From positions 1,488,001-1,552,000 of the forward strand of contig JAVHNS010000004.1 of assembly GCA_036872755.1 (NCBI GenBank): a stretch of DNA of 64,000 nt, read 5' to 3'. Origin of the DNA: Orbilia blumenaviensis (Eukaryota; Ascomycota; Orbiliomycetes; Orbiliales; Orbiliaceae). Position numbers and translations under genes: made by a program. Of the stretch, positions 36,282-47,127 are shown in pieces. The notes under the pieces are model-generated. The model made no database searches, had not been told where the DNA came from, and saw only the letters and a program-made list of their open reading frames with translations. Position 1 is the stretch's first letter, and each line of letters opens with the position of its first letter.

Positions 36282-38260
36282 CTTGATGGCTTTGTCTATG
36301 AGGCTTTGGCAAAGATTTAAAAGTGGTAACGCGAAAAATCGGACTAAAGATGTGAGGCCGATCTCAATTTCGGCCGCGGGGATTTTCGCTTGAAATATAT
36401 ATTGATCCTGACCACGACACAGACGCTGGACAGTTTTCTAGAACATGACTTGAGTTCACCGTTCCTGGGAACCCTAAAGCTTATATACTTTTCCGGAAGC
36501 AAAGCAACTGTGAAGTTCCCGGAGAGATTTTAGGTTTAAAGTTACTATGTCCTCCGGCCAAAGCCGGTTGAAACTTACGCTTAGGAACTTAAGTTAAGTT
36601 ACCAGCGGCAAGATCTTCGGCTCCATGGACCTCGATGAATGCATATGGACGACGAGTCTCAAAAGCCTTTAGTCATGATGGTGTAGTCTAGGGCCCTGGA
36701 TGGCTTCGAGCTCCCATATGTGATCTGGTGTACTAAATAACACGTCGTACAGAGTTTGCGAACTCGAATCCATTGATAGGTTAGATGACCCACATTTCAA
36801 GCAACGGAACCACGCAACTGGTATCGATAGCCTCTTGAACCACGAGCCGACTTCCAACTCGCAGGGTCACGCACGCAGTGCCTCCAAGCTAAGCCTGATT
36901 AAGTAGGTCTATGCGAGCGGAGCCCTCACTTTTTGGCGAAGAAGTTTCCGGCCTCGCAGCCTTATGCACCCGCCACTCATTCTGAGCCAATCGCATGGAC
37001 TTGCCTTGACGAGACAATGCAACATTTTGCGAGTTGTGGCCGAATTTGAACCCTTCCGCTAGTTAACTACTAGCCTGCATATGTAAAGGATGTCTGTAAT
37101 GTACGTCCGAGATACAGGTACCGAATTTCCACAAGCACAACGGCACAATGTGGATCCTTAGAGATACTTGCTATACGTTAGTGGGGTATAACAGATTTGG
37201 CAGCTTGGTTAGTTCGGGATCCTGACAAATCCGCAGGCCCTGCCGAGTCAGCGGCGGCGGCGTTCACCGACCTGGAAAAGTTGAAATCTTCTCCCCGCTA
37301 CCTGATAAAGACCCACAGCAAGTGTCCTTATCTTCTCGAAATTATCACCAATATTATGACATTCGCTTATCCTAACGGTCGAAAAGGTTTGAAAAAATAC
37401 CGACCAGGTCACCCATGCACGCGACTGCCACAAACATATGCCGGTAATCCATTGACGTAGGTATGTATGTATCTTAGTATGGACTTAGTGCAATGAATCC
37501 CGCACCTTTCTTACATCCTCGATTGCGCACTATTGGATTCAAAATTCACGGGTATATTTTTAAGATACCCAGGTTACAAGTAGGTGGTCACGCACCACCG
37601 CGATAATGTTAGTAATATGTGCGGGGCTGCTGCCGATGGGTAACACAGGCAGCTGCAGCGCTGTGACACACGTTAATTATACACTTCCACCGGCTGTGGG
37701 GTACGTACGGCTACATATGCAGATAAGCTCCCAGTTTGAGATACGAAATCAATGATATACATGATATCATGTATCAAAATAGGAAAAAGGCCTTCGACTT
37801 GTCCAGTTTATTGCTATGGCTGCCGCTTATAAAGTTTAGGTGGTAGCCATAAGGCCTCGAATTAGTCCTACTTACGTATACTTGGTATAGGATACCTTAC
37901 TTTCGTCGCGTAGGCGGTAAATATATGTCATGTTAGTACTATATTGCTTAATGAAACGAGAAAAAAGTCCATTGCCAAATCATATTCAAAGTATTGTGAT
38001 ACAGGGGATTTACCTTTATAAAAAGTACAGGTATGCCGGATACAAAAGTGCAGATTCAAGAACAGATGTTGATACGTGTGTATAACCCAGGATATAAAAT
38101 AAATTTCGAAGGAAAGAAACCCGAAAAACATTAGGTGAGATGGCCCTAGGATCGGCTGTTGCTGTAACGTCCATGTCACACCTTGGGGGGGAAGACAAGT
38201 CGTGCTTTACTCATAATTATTTGTACAAGGAAGATGATGCTGGAACCTGTATTTCGGGTT
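36282..38260. other. Intergenic region
   Basis: About 2 kb between two minus-strand genes. It should contain the amine oxidase promoter on the left and the 3' UTR of the next gene on the right. Short open frames start with non-ATG codons or lack recognisable composition. No RNA gene or repeat was identified. Confidence 0.5.
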
Positions 38261-39265
38261 CTACATGTAATTGTTACTACCAGAGAGATGGATGGGGCGA
38301 GATCGGGAAGACGACCTTTGGCCCCTCTGGCTATTTGAACGACGTTGAGGACCTCCGTAGTTTGTCACTCTTCCCTGACGGGAGGCTGTGTCGTCCTCAG
38401 ATTCAAAGTCAGAGATCTCCGAGGCCTGGATACCATTGAATGGCACCCTACCGAACCCACCACGACTGGGGGGGGCTTGAGACCTCGAACGAGATCGGAC
38501 CTGTGACGGTTTAGAGCGATAGTCCCAAGCAGGGTCACGGCGGTCGCGGGAACGGGGGCCAGGGTTCCAGTCCATTGGGTCACACATGGGTCCCTCGTTG
38601 GGGTAAACGCTCCCTCGCATCTTGCTAGAGTTTGACATCGTATCATCCATGTTCATTTTTCGGTAGTTAGACATTGGCTGCATATCGCTATGCGGATGTG
38701 GTGGCGGGTGTTTAGCTCTGCACATCATGCAGTTGTCCATATAGACATAGTCCATAGGGTTGGCCATCTGGCCCGTTGGGCCACCTGGGTAGCCGCCTAA
38801 TTGTCCAGCGCCGAAATTCACTGAAAAAGATGCCCTCCTCGACCTAGGGGCTTGGAACCGTGAGTCCATTTCACCATAGGTCTGTGGGGTATGCGCATGG
38901 ACGTCGCCGGCGAATGGAAGATGCATTATATTGGCCGAAGGGTGTTGCTATTTAGATTCAAATTAGTTACTTCCTCCCTTATTGAGATGCCCTAGCTTGC
39001 TAAGGAATGCCCTAACCATAAAGACCCCTTGGTTAGGATTCTGGATCCTCATCTGAGGGAATATAGTGCCACCAGGCCCGGCGACTACCTGAACCGGCTG
39101 GCCACTCGTTAAGAAAACTTGCTGTTGAGCATGCCCCGGGGTTGGGAGGAAGCCGGTAAACCCTGCCTGGAAGGTTTGTTGGGCCATTGGGTCCATATCA
39201 TAGGAAGTCGTCGACTGGCTCATCAATGGGAACTGCGGATGCCCGGCGAGATATGTAGCAGCCAT
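38261..39265 (-). CDS. Low-complexity Gly/Pro/Met- and RS-rich protein of unknown function
   Basis: Two exons, 39265-39017 and 38947-38261, give 311 residues. I do not recognise a domain. The N-terminal third is rich in Gln, Pro, Gly and Met (for example PTPGHAQQQVFLTSGQPVQV). The middle has an isolated pair, DNCMMCRAKHPPPHPHSDM, that could bind metal but does not form a known finger. The last 90 residues are Arg/Ser-rich (RSRDRRD; SQVRSRSRSQAPPSRGG; SSSRSRP), as in RNA-binding or nuclear-speckle proteins. The splice joins codons cleanly (VFM|QHPSAN), but the intron donor is GTTAGG, weaker than usual. The model rests on composition, phase and a good start; it may be a lineage-specific gene. 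An RNA-linked nuclear role is only a guess. Confidence 0.62.
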
Positions 39266-42200
39266 TTCGAAATCGTGCTTTTTAGAATATGAGGCGAAGC
39301 TGATAAAAAATTAAAAAAAAGTCGCCTGTGCAACAATGCTATTGGTTTCCAAGAAATGGTGTTTCTGAGGTATTGCTTGCGGCAGTTGCTTTCTGGTACT
39401 CGAAGGATGAGGCGAGCAACCAGGCAAGATATCTCAGTATTTATAATATATTATCCCTATATATTTGACGAATGAAATATAGAATGTAGAAAATGCATAT
39501 GGTGTTCGATGCTCATCACGGAATTGTCAGCTAGAACACATCCCCAACTGCGTCTCGACCAAGAGTATCTTCATGCAGAGGTAGTAACGCAGCTGCGCAG
39601 AACGCAATTGCTCGCACTGAAATATGAATAGAGATAGCCTTCGTATAGACTTCCGAACCAAGTCTTGAGCTTTGTCGATACCGATGCGATATCCAGGTTG
39701 CATATTCATGCATGATGGTCAGATGGGCATATTTGCGTGTTGGCCGTAATAATTGGTATCGGGGTGTGCAAAAATGACTTCAAGCGGCTGTTACCCTTCA
39801 TACTAGATTCCTGCGAAATATTGAGGCCTTATGCAATGACGATGCCCCACCTGTCTCACAGCTCACAATAATATGTCGACATGTGTCTGGATTATTTGTT
39901 GTTGTTTAATATGTTCCTGTCGTGTCTATATACTATTACTGTTGTATTTTGTATGTATACATGAGGGTGTGTATACGACACGGGAAAACAATTGAGCCGC
40001 AAAATTTAAATACAATGCTAGTGACTTGTCTTGGTGATTTCAAAAATCTGCTTGTGGCTGAATAGCGTAGAACGGAAAAGCGGCCAGTCGCTAGTATCGA
40101 CATGATAGGATAGACGGGGATTCAATGATGCTCTGGTAGTACTATAGTGACCAGCTCAGAAACACGCATTTATGCAGAATAGAATTTAGTACGAGTTACT
40201 TGTATCGATAACCCTACAGAGCCCTACAAAATCTATTCCGACAATACATCCCCACCACAAAATACTGGATTGGCCCTCAGCCAAACCTAGGCCAGCCAGA
40301 TTATCAAATGTTGCAATCTACAATGATATGGAGGCTACAAGTTAATACAAGCCAGCGCGACATATTCGCGGAGCCAGGGCGAATTTTGGCGGCGTTTGCG
40401 GGCCTTGAATTTCTCGAGAGCCGCATCCTGCAGTCGCTGGGTGGTCGAGGCTACGCATTTTAGCTGGTTACCTGCCGGCTGGTTTTTTATTTTGAATTTT
40501 GAGCGTTTGGGTCATCTAGGTCCAAATATCCCGTCGTAGACTAACGCCGCATTCAAAAATTCCATGGCATACGCGCATTGAAACCAAACTTTTACTTGCA
40601 TATAGTCTCGGTCCCAGACATTGTTGACCACAACTTTGATTTGCACACATATACAAGTCATTAGTCAAAATTATTATTACGTTTCTCAAGAATAAATATA
40701 GATTCTAAAATTAACCTAGGAAGAGAAAAAAATATATATATCGACCCGGCCTAGGTAAACAAGCGGGATCATAGGCTAGGTACCAGGCGTCGCAGTTACA
40801 TGGTTATCTATCCGTAGCGGCTGCATGCGTATACGTTCCACAAGGCAAGGAAAATTACAGTCCCAAATACCCCTCTTATATTTCTAATCATCCTCGTAGC
40901 TGACCACAATAATATGTTGCGTTTGTGCAGATGTTCAGCCGCCCACCGAATTTCAAAGCTAACAAGGCTGGCATGCGGGTGATTGCCTCAACGCAAGATG
41001 CTGTCCCTCCGCGGGAAATCCCTGGGAAATCCGTTTTAACAGTATGTGTTCATGTAGTCAAGTCCGCGATAATAGTTTTTCAACTACGACGGTGGGGTAG
41101 ACCCAGCCAAAGGATTGCAGTTGTGTCACCGGTTTATCCCGGCCAATTTGTGGAGACCAGGACGGTTTATCATATGTGAGGCTAGTTTACGTTACCCTTA
41201 TAGTGTATTGTTGTGGGCGATACGCACTCTAATAATATTGACCAACAGGCCCCAAAGGCCACCTTATCCAGGTCGAAAAGGTTCGGTGATATTGGTTGAT
41301 AACCTTATAATATTAATGAAGCTCACTGGTCTTGTAAGCCAGTCTCCGCGAAACGGCCCGCACTTTGTGTGACAGTTCACCCAAAATAACTTTCCAGGCC
41401 GATAACGCATGTTTTTTCCGGGATGGCGGTCTAAATCTACATACCATGGTACCAACAAAAGACTCCTAGGCCCCGTAAATTAAAAGGCATCTAATCTCGT
41501 CAGCTATAAGTCGGTCCCAATAACTGGTCCCGGAATTATGTTTATTGATCGAGATATATGCACGCCCAATTGATATCTTAAAAGAGATTTGGCGCGAAGC
41601 CAGGTAGCTACCTAATCAGATGATAGTCTCCCATCCGCCATGGCAGCACTCCAATACCTTTCAAGGAGCATCGATTTTGATACATGCATTATTATCTATG
41701 TAAAAGGTATAAAATTAATGGCAAGACTGTCCTGGGGACAAACTGCTAATATTTTGGAGTGCATGACAATGATATGGAAATTCTAAAAGATACCATATTG
41801 CCATATATAGCGCTAACAATAAAGACAAGGCTGAACTTTACGTTTCTATCGATTCCTGCGGCTTAAATGTCAGGGTAGTCCGCCCATTCCCTATTGCTCT
41901 CGTAGCTAAAGTTGCAATCTCAATGCTACCCCCCCGCATTGGTGCTGCCATTCGCCCCAGTTGGTATTTCAGCATTCTGTAATACATTCAACCCCTTTAA
42001 AAGCCCACTTCTCCTTGCGTTTCTACTTCTAATTTTCGAGTTTCTTTTGAAAATACACACAGCTATAAGGCAAAGTGCGATGAAGGTAAAACCGCCGATA
42101 AGCCCACCGAGTATTGATGTAAATGCAATATTCGATTGGTTAGACCGTAAGTCTTCGATACGTATTGGTGCCATGATGGTATTACCGACCAGCACTTAGC

Positions 42201-43409
42201 TAGGGTTCGAAATATTAATATAAATTAATATCAAGTCTGCCAGCTCGTTAGCCACGAAGGCAATAAAATAAGTGGCCATAAATAGACAGGCACTTTTATT
42301 TTGAATAAGCAGACGCCATGATATCGAGTGTGAATTCTGAAACAAAGGGCTTGACCTTTACTTACTCAAATTTATCTGAATATAGCTAGCCGGGCTAGAT
42401 TTAACTGGACGTGTTGTCGAGTAGATAATCATCTATGAGAAAGTAATGGTGTAGGTTTACTTAAGATTGGACCTCATGAGTAGGAAATATGGTTTAGTAT
42501 ATTAACAATACTCTTTTCATCTTGTCGCGCTTGAACGGTAGATGTCAGTGCTTAGAGGATGTTGAAGTGATCGAGGAGATTGGATCTGCCACCGAAATTT
42601 TTGCTTTGGCGGAGCCTCCGATTGTCTCCAAGGGATTCTTAATTAAAAATATCTACTTTCCAACCGATTACATCGCTATCCGTGTATACGCCGGAGTCCC
42701 GAGGGAATAAATCGCTAAATCCAGTGAGGTTCAACGCCGATCCATAGGTCCAGGTATGCTAGATCGTGTGGTATTTTCAACGTGACATTGCGTTGTGCGC
42801 AAGATATGGGAAAGCGCCGGAAGCGTGAGTCTCACATGGCCCGCAACAAGCCATTGCATTGCCCGGCTTCGTAATTGCGGATTGTGCTCGGGGATACGTC
42901 TGCAAAGCCACACTTTTGACAGATAAAACCGGTTCTATCGTGTCGTAAATGGTTCAGAATAGGTGCTGCCTAGCTTAACCTTCGGGCCCAAATGTGAGAT
43001 TTTGATGAACTATAACGCATATAGCTATCAATGAACTAGTTTAACATCGATCCGTACATCGTGCAAGGTTGAAAGCTGGAATTTCATTACGTTAAGTTGC
43101 ACAAGGAGGCATGCGCAGGACCATAGTCCACCAATTGAATTCATACGATCGGATCCATAAAACTTAAAAACCAACTGAACGCCACGGAACTAGTCAGGTC
43201 AGCTGTTGGGACCTAACCGGGAAATCCGGACGCATTATTGAAGTCTAGACGCCTAGCCCCACTTTAGTACTTAAACTACGGCCTATTAGCTTCGAAGCAG
43301 TTCCTCAGCTTCGTTTGGAGCTAAAGCCCTGTGATTCCTTCACAAACCTATTGACCCGCTTTACTCTGTCACACTTCATGAATTCAGGGTCCAACCGAAA
43401 TTAATCGCC
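39266..43409. other. Gene-poor region of 4.1 kb
   Basis: Between the RS-rich gene (-) and the ureohydrolase gene (+). It is AT-rich with many short imperfect repeats and no complete gene. A minus-strand frame at 41926-42174 encodes a membrane-anchor-like peptide, listed separately. A + strand frame at 42522-42710 lacks an ATG and resembles nothing known. The region may contain relics of lost genes. The right end should hold the ureohydrolase promoter. Confidence 0.45.
41926..42174 (-). pseudogene. Possible orphan exon or gene fragment with one membrane-spanning segment
   Basis: An 82-residue frame starting at an ATG and ending with TAG. It contains SILGGLIGGFTFIALCLIAV followed by a basic cluster (KRNSKIRSRNARR), which is the layout of the C-terminal anchor of fungal single-pass surface proteins, where a Gly-rich helix is followed by cytoplasmic Lys/Arg. 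No extracellular domain can be assembled from upstream minus-strand sequence, which is AT-rich and full of stops. It may be a remnant of a degraded gene, a last exon with unseen partners, or a small real protein. Confidence 0.25.
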
Positions 43410-44935
43410 ATGAAACTGGTAGCATTCCTAGCTCTGCTGCAGGCTTCAAGCCTGATAAGCGCACACTCAACACACCATGAGGAAGATATTGATCCAGAAC
43501 GCCTTCAAGAACTTCGCAGAAAATGGTCTGATGATGTTAGTAGCTCTAAAGCTCATCAATAACAGCGCCTGGTTAGTCAATTAATAGCAAAATTATATCT
43601 TCGTAGTGGTCGTTCTCTGGGATTTCCACATTCGCGCATTTACCACACATAAAATGTCTTATGAATCCTTACGTGGCATATGATATCGCTATCATTGGAG
43701 CTCCCTTCGATACGGCCGTAACTTATCGCCCTGGGGCTAGATTTGGCCCCAGAGCTATCCGGGCGGCTTCGGCACGACAGGGCAGCTTTAGGGGGTTCAA
43801 TCATCGAGCCGGCTTCAATCCTGTAAGAATTTATTCATAATATTCAATAATTGAATAGTCGATACATCTAACGGCATGCAAAATACAGTACCAAGACTGG
43901 GCCAAAGTCATAGATTGTGGGGATATCCCCGTTGTCCCGATGGATAATACGGTCGCCATGGAACAAATGACAGAAGCCATGGAAGAATTACTATCAAGAG
44001 AAAGTGCCATCTATCAGACCGCTCAAAGCGAGAAGGCTAAAAATTTAGTACTCGATAAGAAAATTCCTAAGATTGTAACGCTGGGTGGAGACCACACAAT
44101 AGCTCTTGCTGCCCTGAGGGCCTTGAATAAGCTCCATGGACAAGTTGCTGTATTGCACTTTGATGCTCGTAAGTTTACAAGTTTTAGATTATTATAGCTA
44201 TTGATAATTGCAATTTCCTAACAAGCAACCAGATCTAGATACCTGGAACCCTACTAAATACCCTTTCGCTTGGTCATCAGAGCAAATGAGCTTAAACCAC
44301 GGGTGCATGTTCTGGCTCGCCCAAACCGCTTTCAACCCGCCACTGATCTTCCCGAACTCTTCTGTCCACGCGGGATTACGAACCCGGTTGTCTGGTGTCG
44401 ACTATGGAGACTACGATGATGATACGAATCAAGGTTGGTACCGTATTGAAGCTGATGAGATAGATGATATCGGTGTCAACGGTATCATCCAGAAGATTCT
44501 CGATAATCTAGGGAAGGATATTCCTGTTTATCTGAGTGTCGATATTGATGTTATCGATCCTGGAATTGCTCCGGTATGTCCTCTACAAAACACTTTTCAA
44601 GAAAGGGACCCGGACAAAGAGCTAATTATAAATGTATCGACATGTAGGGAACCGGGACTCCAGAGCCAGGTGGTTGGACAACCCGCGAAATGATACGTAT
44701 CCTTCGTGGGCTCGAAGGATTAAACGTTGTCGGGGCTGATATTGTAGAAGTTGCACCTGCTTATGATGGTACTGGAGAACAAACTGCACTCGCAGCTGCG
44801 CAAATTGTTTTTGAAATCCTAACAAGCATGGTGAAACGAGGCGCTGGCTCGAACAAGTTGAAAATGGAAGGTGCCCGTGGAACAAGACATTTACCAAGGG
44901 CAGAAGCACAAGAAGGTGACAAAGATGAACTATAG
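43410..44935 (+). CDS. Agmatinase/ureohydrolase family protein with signal peptide and C-terminal KDEL
   Basis: Five exons: 43410-43535, 43607-43822, 43889-44168, 44233-44573 and 44648-44935, together 416 residues. Ureohydrolases cleave guanidino compounds to urea; agmatinase makes putrescine from agmatine. All manganese ligands are present: His183 in LGGDHT, Asp206, His208 and Asp210 in FDAHLD (the motif is formed across intron 3), and Asp311 and Asp313 in [23 protein letters not shown] follows across intron 4. The first 18 residues (Met-Lys, a Leu/Ala core, ending SLISA) form a typical signal peptide. The last four residues are Lys-Asp-Glu-Leu followed by TAG, matching an ER-retrieval signal. 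A short insertion ([15 protein letters not shown]) precedes [12 protein letters not shown] and is read straight through without an intron. Signal-peptide agmatinase relatives are known in fungi; the substrate of this branch is not certain. Confidence 0.93.
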
Positions 44936-45130
44936 TACTAGTATAATTTTTAGCTTATCAGAACTCATAAAATTGCATGACAATTTGCTTGATAAGTTTG
45001 CTATGCTAAACACTACCACCGTGCGCCGATCTTTATGCTCTTCCCACTGGTATATAATACAATGAAATAAACTATGTACAGTTAATGTAAAACGCCATGC
45101 GTGGTTGGATTTCCCCTAGCCCCAGCCCAG

Positions 45131-47127
45131 TTAGTTTACTGCCCAAGCGACTTCTTTTGCCTTTGTAGAAATGTTTTGACGGTATGACTGTAAGGGTGTA
45201 TAAGTTGACTCGTTTCCTCGTCCTCGGGTAGTAAAGTAATTAAAGATGCGACCGCCAGACTTGACATCAAACAGGTCTTCAGACTGGTTTGGATATTGTC
45301 TGGTGGCAAACTTGCTGCTAACATTCTTCGACTTCGGGTCTTGCATAGATTGCAACCTCTTGAATGTAATAGATTTTTCTGGCGGATAAAGAAGTCCGTA
45401 TCTAATTTCACAGAATGTTAGCATCGCTTAAAAACGAAATGCTAGTACTTTTGAAAAAGTCACTAACCTTCCCGAGTCTTAAACCGAATTCTTGCAAGCT
45501 GGAAAGAGTCCTCTTGCTTTAGATAGTCGTCTAGTGGCCAGAACGGGAATCGGTCCGAATCACCCTCCCCGATAAAAAGTCTCCTCGGATTAGATGGTTG
45601 GTTCGTAAGTCGGATGGTACACGGGTCTATATTATCCTTCCTAACGTCGCACGCCGAGATTTCCACCGCCTGTGTCCAATTCCTGAATCGCAGGTATAGC
45701 ACCATCGCGCATTTAGTAGGATATCCTTCTCCCGGGTCCTCGACCATCATGTTGAGATTCTTAGCCGGTTTTCCAAACATCTTCGGGCGGACGAGGCGTT
45801 GGTAGGCGATATCGCCGGACGAGCGGTGGCAGAGGTAGAGAGTCGCATCTCGCTTCTCTTCCTCCCGGAGACCGTAGTTGGTTTGGAATACAAAATCGAC
45901 ATCTCTTTCGCAGAGAATTTGGCCACGGATGAAGCCGGCCGCGATCCTAGCAAAATCTGTGGAGGATTTTCGTTAGAAGTCACTCTAATCCCTTTGAACC
46001 CACATGACACTTACCAGTTGACATGTCTGTGATATCCTGGAAGTATATATTGACTTGTGATTCGACATTATATTTGAATTTCGAAAGGTAAATTGCCTGT
46101 TGGGCGTCATCCCACTTTCCAGTATATCTGGCACTCTGAACCTTTCGCCCGACCACTGTGATTTGCATCGTCATGACTATATCCATCGATGGCGGGCTCT
46201 CTGGTGTCTTCGGATGGCCATGGACTTCTATTCATTAGCTATTATTCGAATTTGACGGGAAAGACCATAGAACATACACCAGCCTGAAAAGCAAGGCCCC
46301 TCGCCGAAAGTCAAAGCTCCCCTCCTCCTCTCATTGACGTCTTTAAAGACCTGGAGGGAAGAAGTCCTATCCTTGAGGCCTTCGTGAGGGGGATACTTCG
46401 AGCCCACCTTCCCTAATCGAAAACTCCTTGGTTCGCTGTAACGACCCAAAAATTAGCACTCAACTCGAGCACCAATTCCAGAAGAAATAAACCTACAAGT
46501 ATAGGCAATCCGTCTCCCCTGCGCTATCAAGTGCAATAGCCCCCAGCAAGTGTCTCATAAACTGCGTTGCCAGACCGTGCGAATCGAAATTCAATATCAA
46601 ATTAACTGGCTTCGGCGTCCAACTCGGCTTAACATGGAATAGAGCAACCCGTCTCCCTTCGTCAAAAGTAACTTCCCCGAAATCGAAGTCGTATATTATC
46701 TCAGCGATGTGGTGGCTGCTTTCTGTGGGTACGACGGCGGCTGGCTTATACACCGGCTCTGAACCCGAGGCATCGTCTATCCCTGTCGACTGTCGGACTA
46801 GTGTAGGTCGGTAAGAAGGAAATTCAATGTAGTTGTCGACTTGGTCATTGCTATAGCAATATAGATAAGGAGTGTGGGGGTATTCAGCATGGCGAAGGAT
46901 GTGGACTTGGATCGGAATACCCCTAGGCCCTTGAAATAAGTTGTGCCCTTGAACTGTACTATAAAGAAGCGATCAAGACGTTAAAACGGAACCTCTAGGT
47001 TAATTACTCGTGAAAATGCATGTTATAAGTAGACATACGCATGGAAAACGCATTCGTCGCACACAGTTGCACAGGAAAAGGACCTTGTGCTGGACCTGCT
47101 GCTCGAACTGTTCAAACTACTCGACAT
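45131..47127 (-). CDS. Hypothetical protein, six exons, no recognised domain
   Basis: Exons 47127-47039, 46958-46497, 46435-46278, 46224-46015, 45956-45468 and 45426-45131 give 567 residues. No known domain is recognised. The N-terminus is Ser-rich (SSSLNSSSSRSSTRS) with a Cys pair (VCDEC). The middle is well mixed and globular in character (YDFDFGEVTFDEGRRVALFH; DFARIAAGFIRGQILCERDV; VLYLRFRNWTQAVEISACDV), which argues for a real folded protein. Introns 1, 2 and 4 have strong borders (GTATGT, GTAGGT, GTAAGT). Intron 3 needs the acceptor AAG at 46225, because the nearer TAG would bring in a stop. Intron 5 is only 41 nt (GTTAGT...TTTTTAAG) and is the weakest join; skipping it would change the last 98 residues. 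The gene is convergent with the ureohydrolase gene, 195 bases away. Function unknown. Confidence 0.68.

Noticed and set aside
42522..42710. 62-codon + strand frame with protein-like composition
   Set aside because: No ATG; the frame opens at TTG, and no upstream exon or known domain could be assigned.
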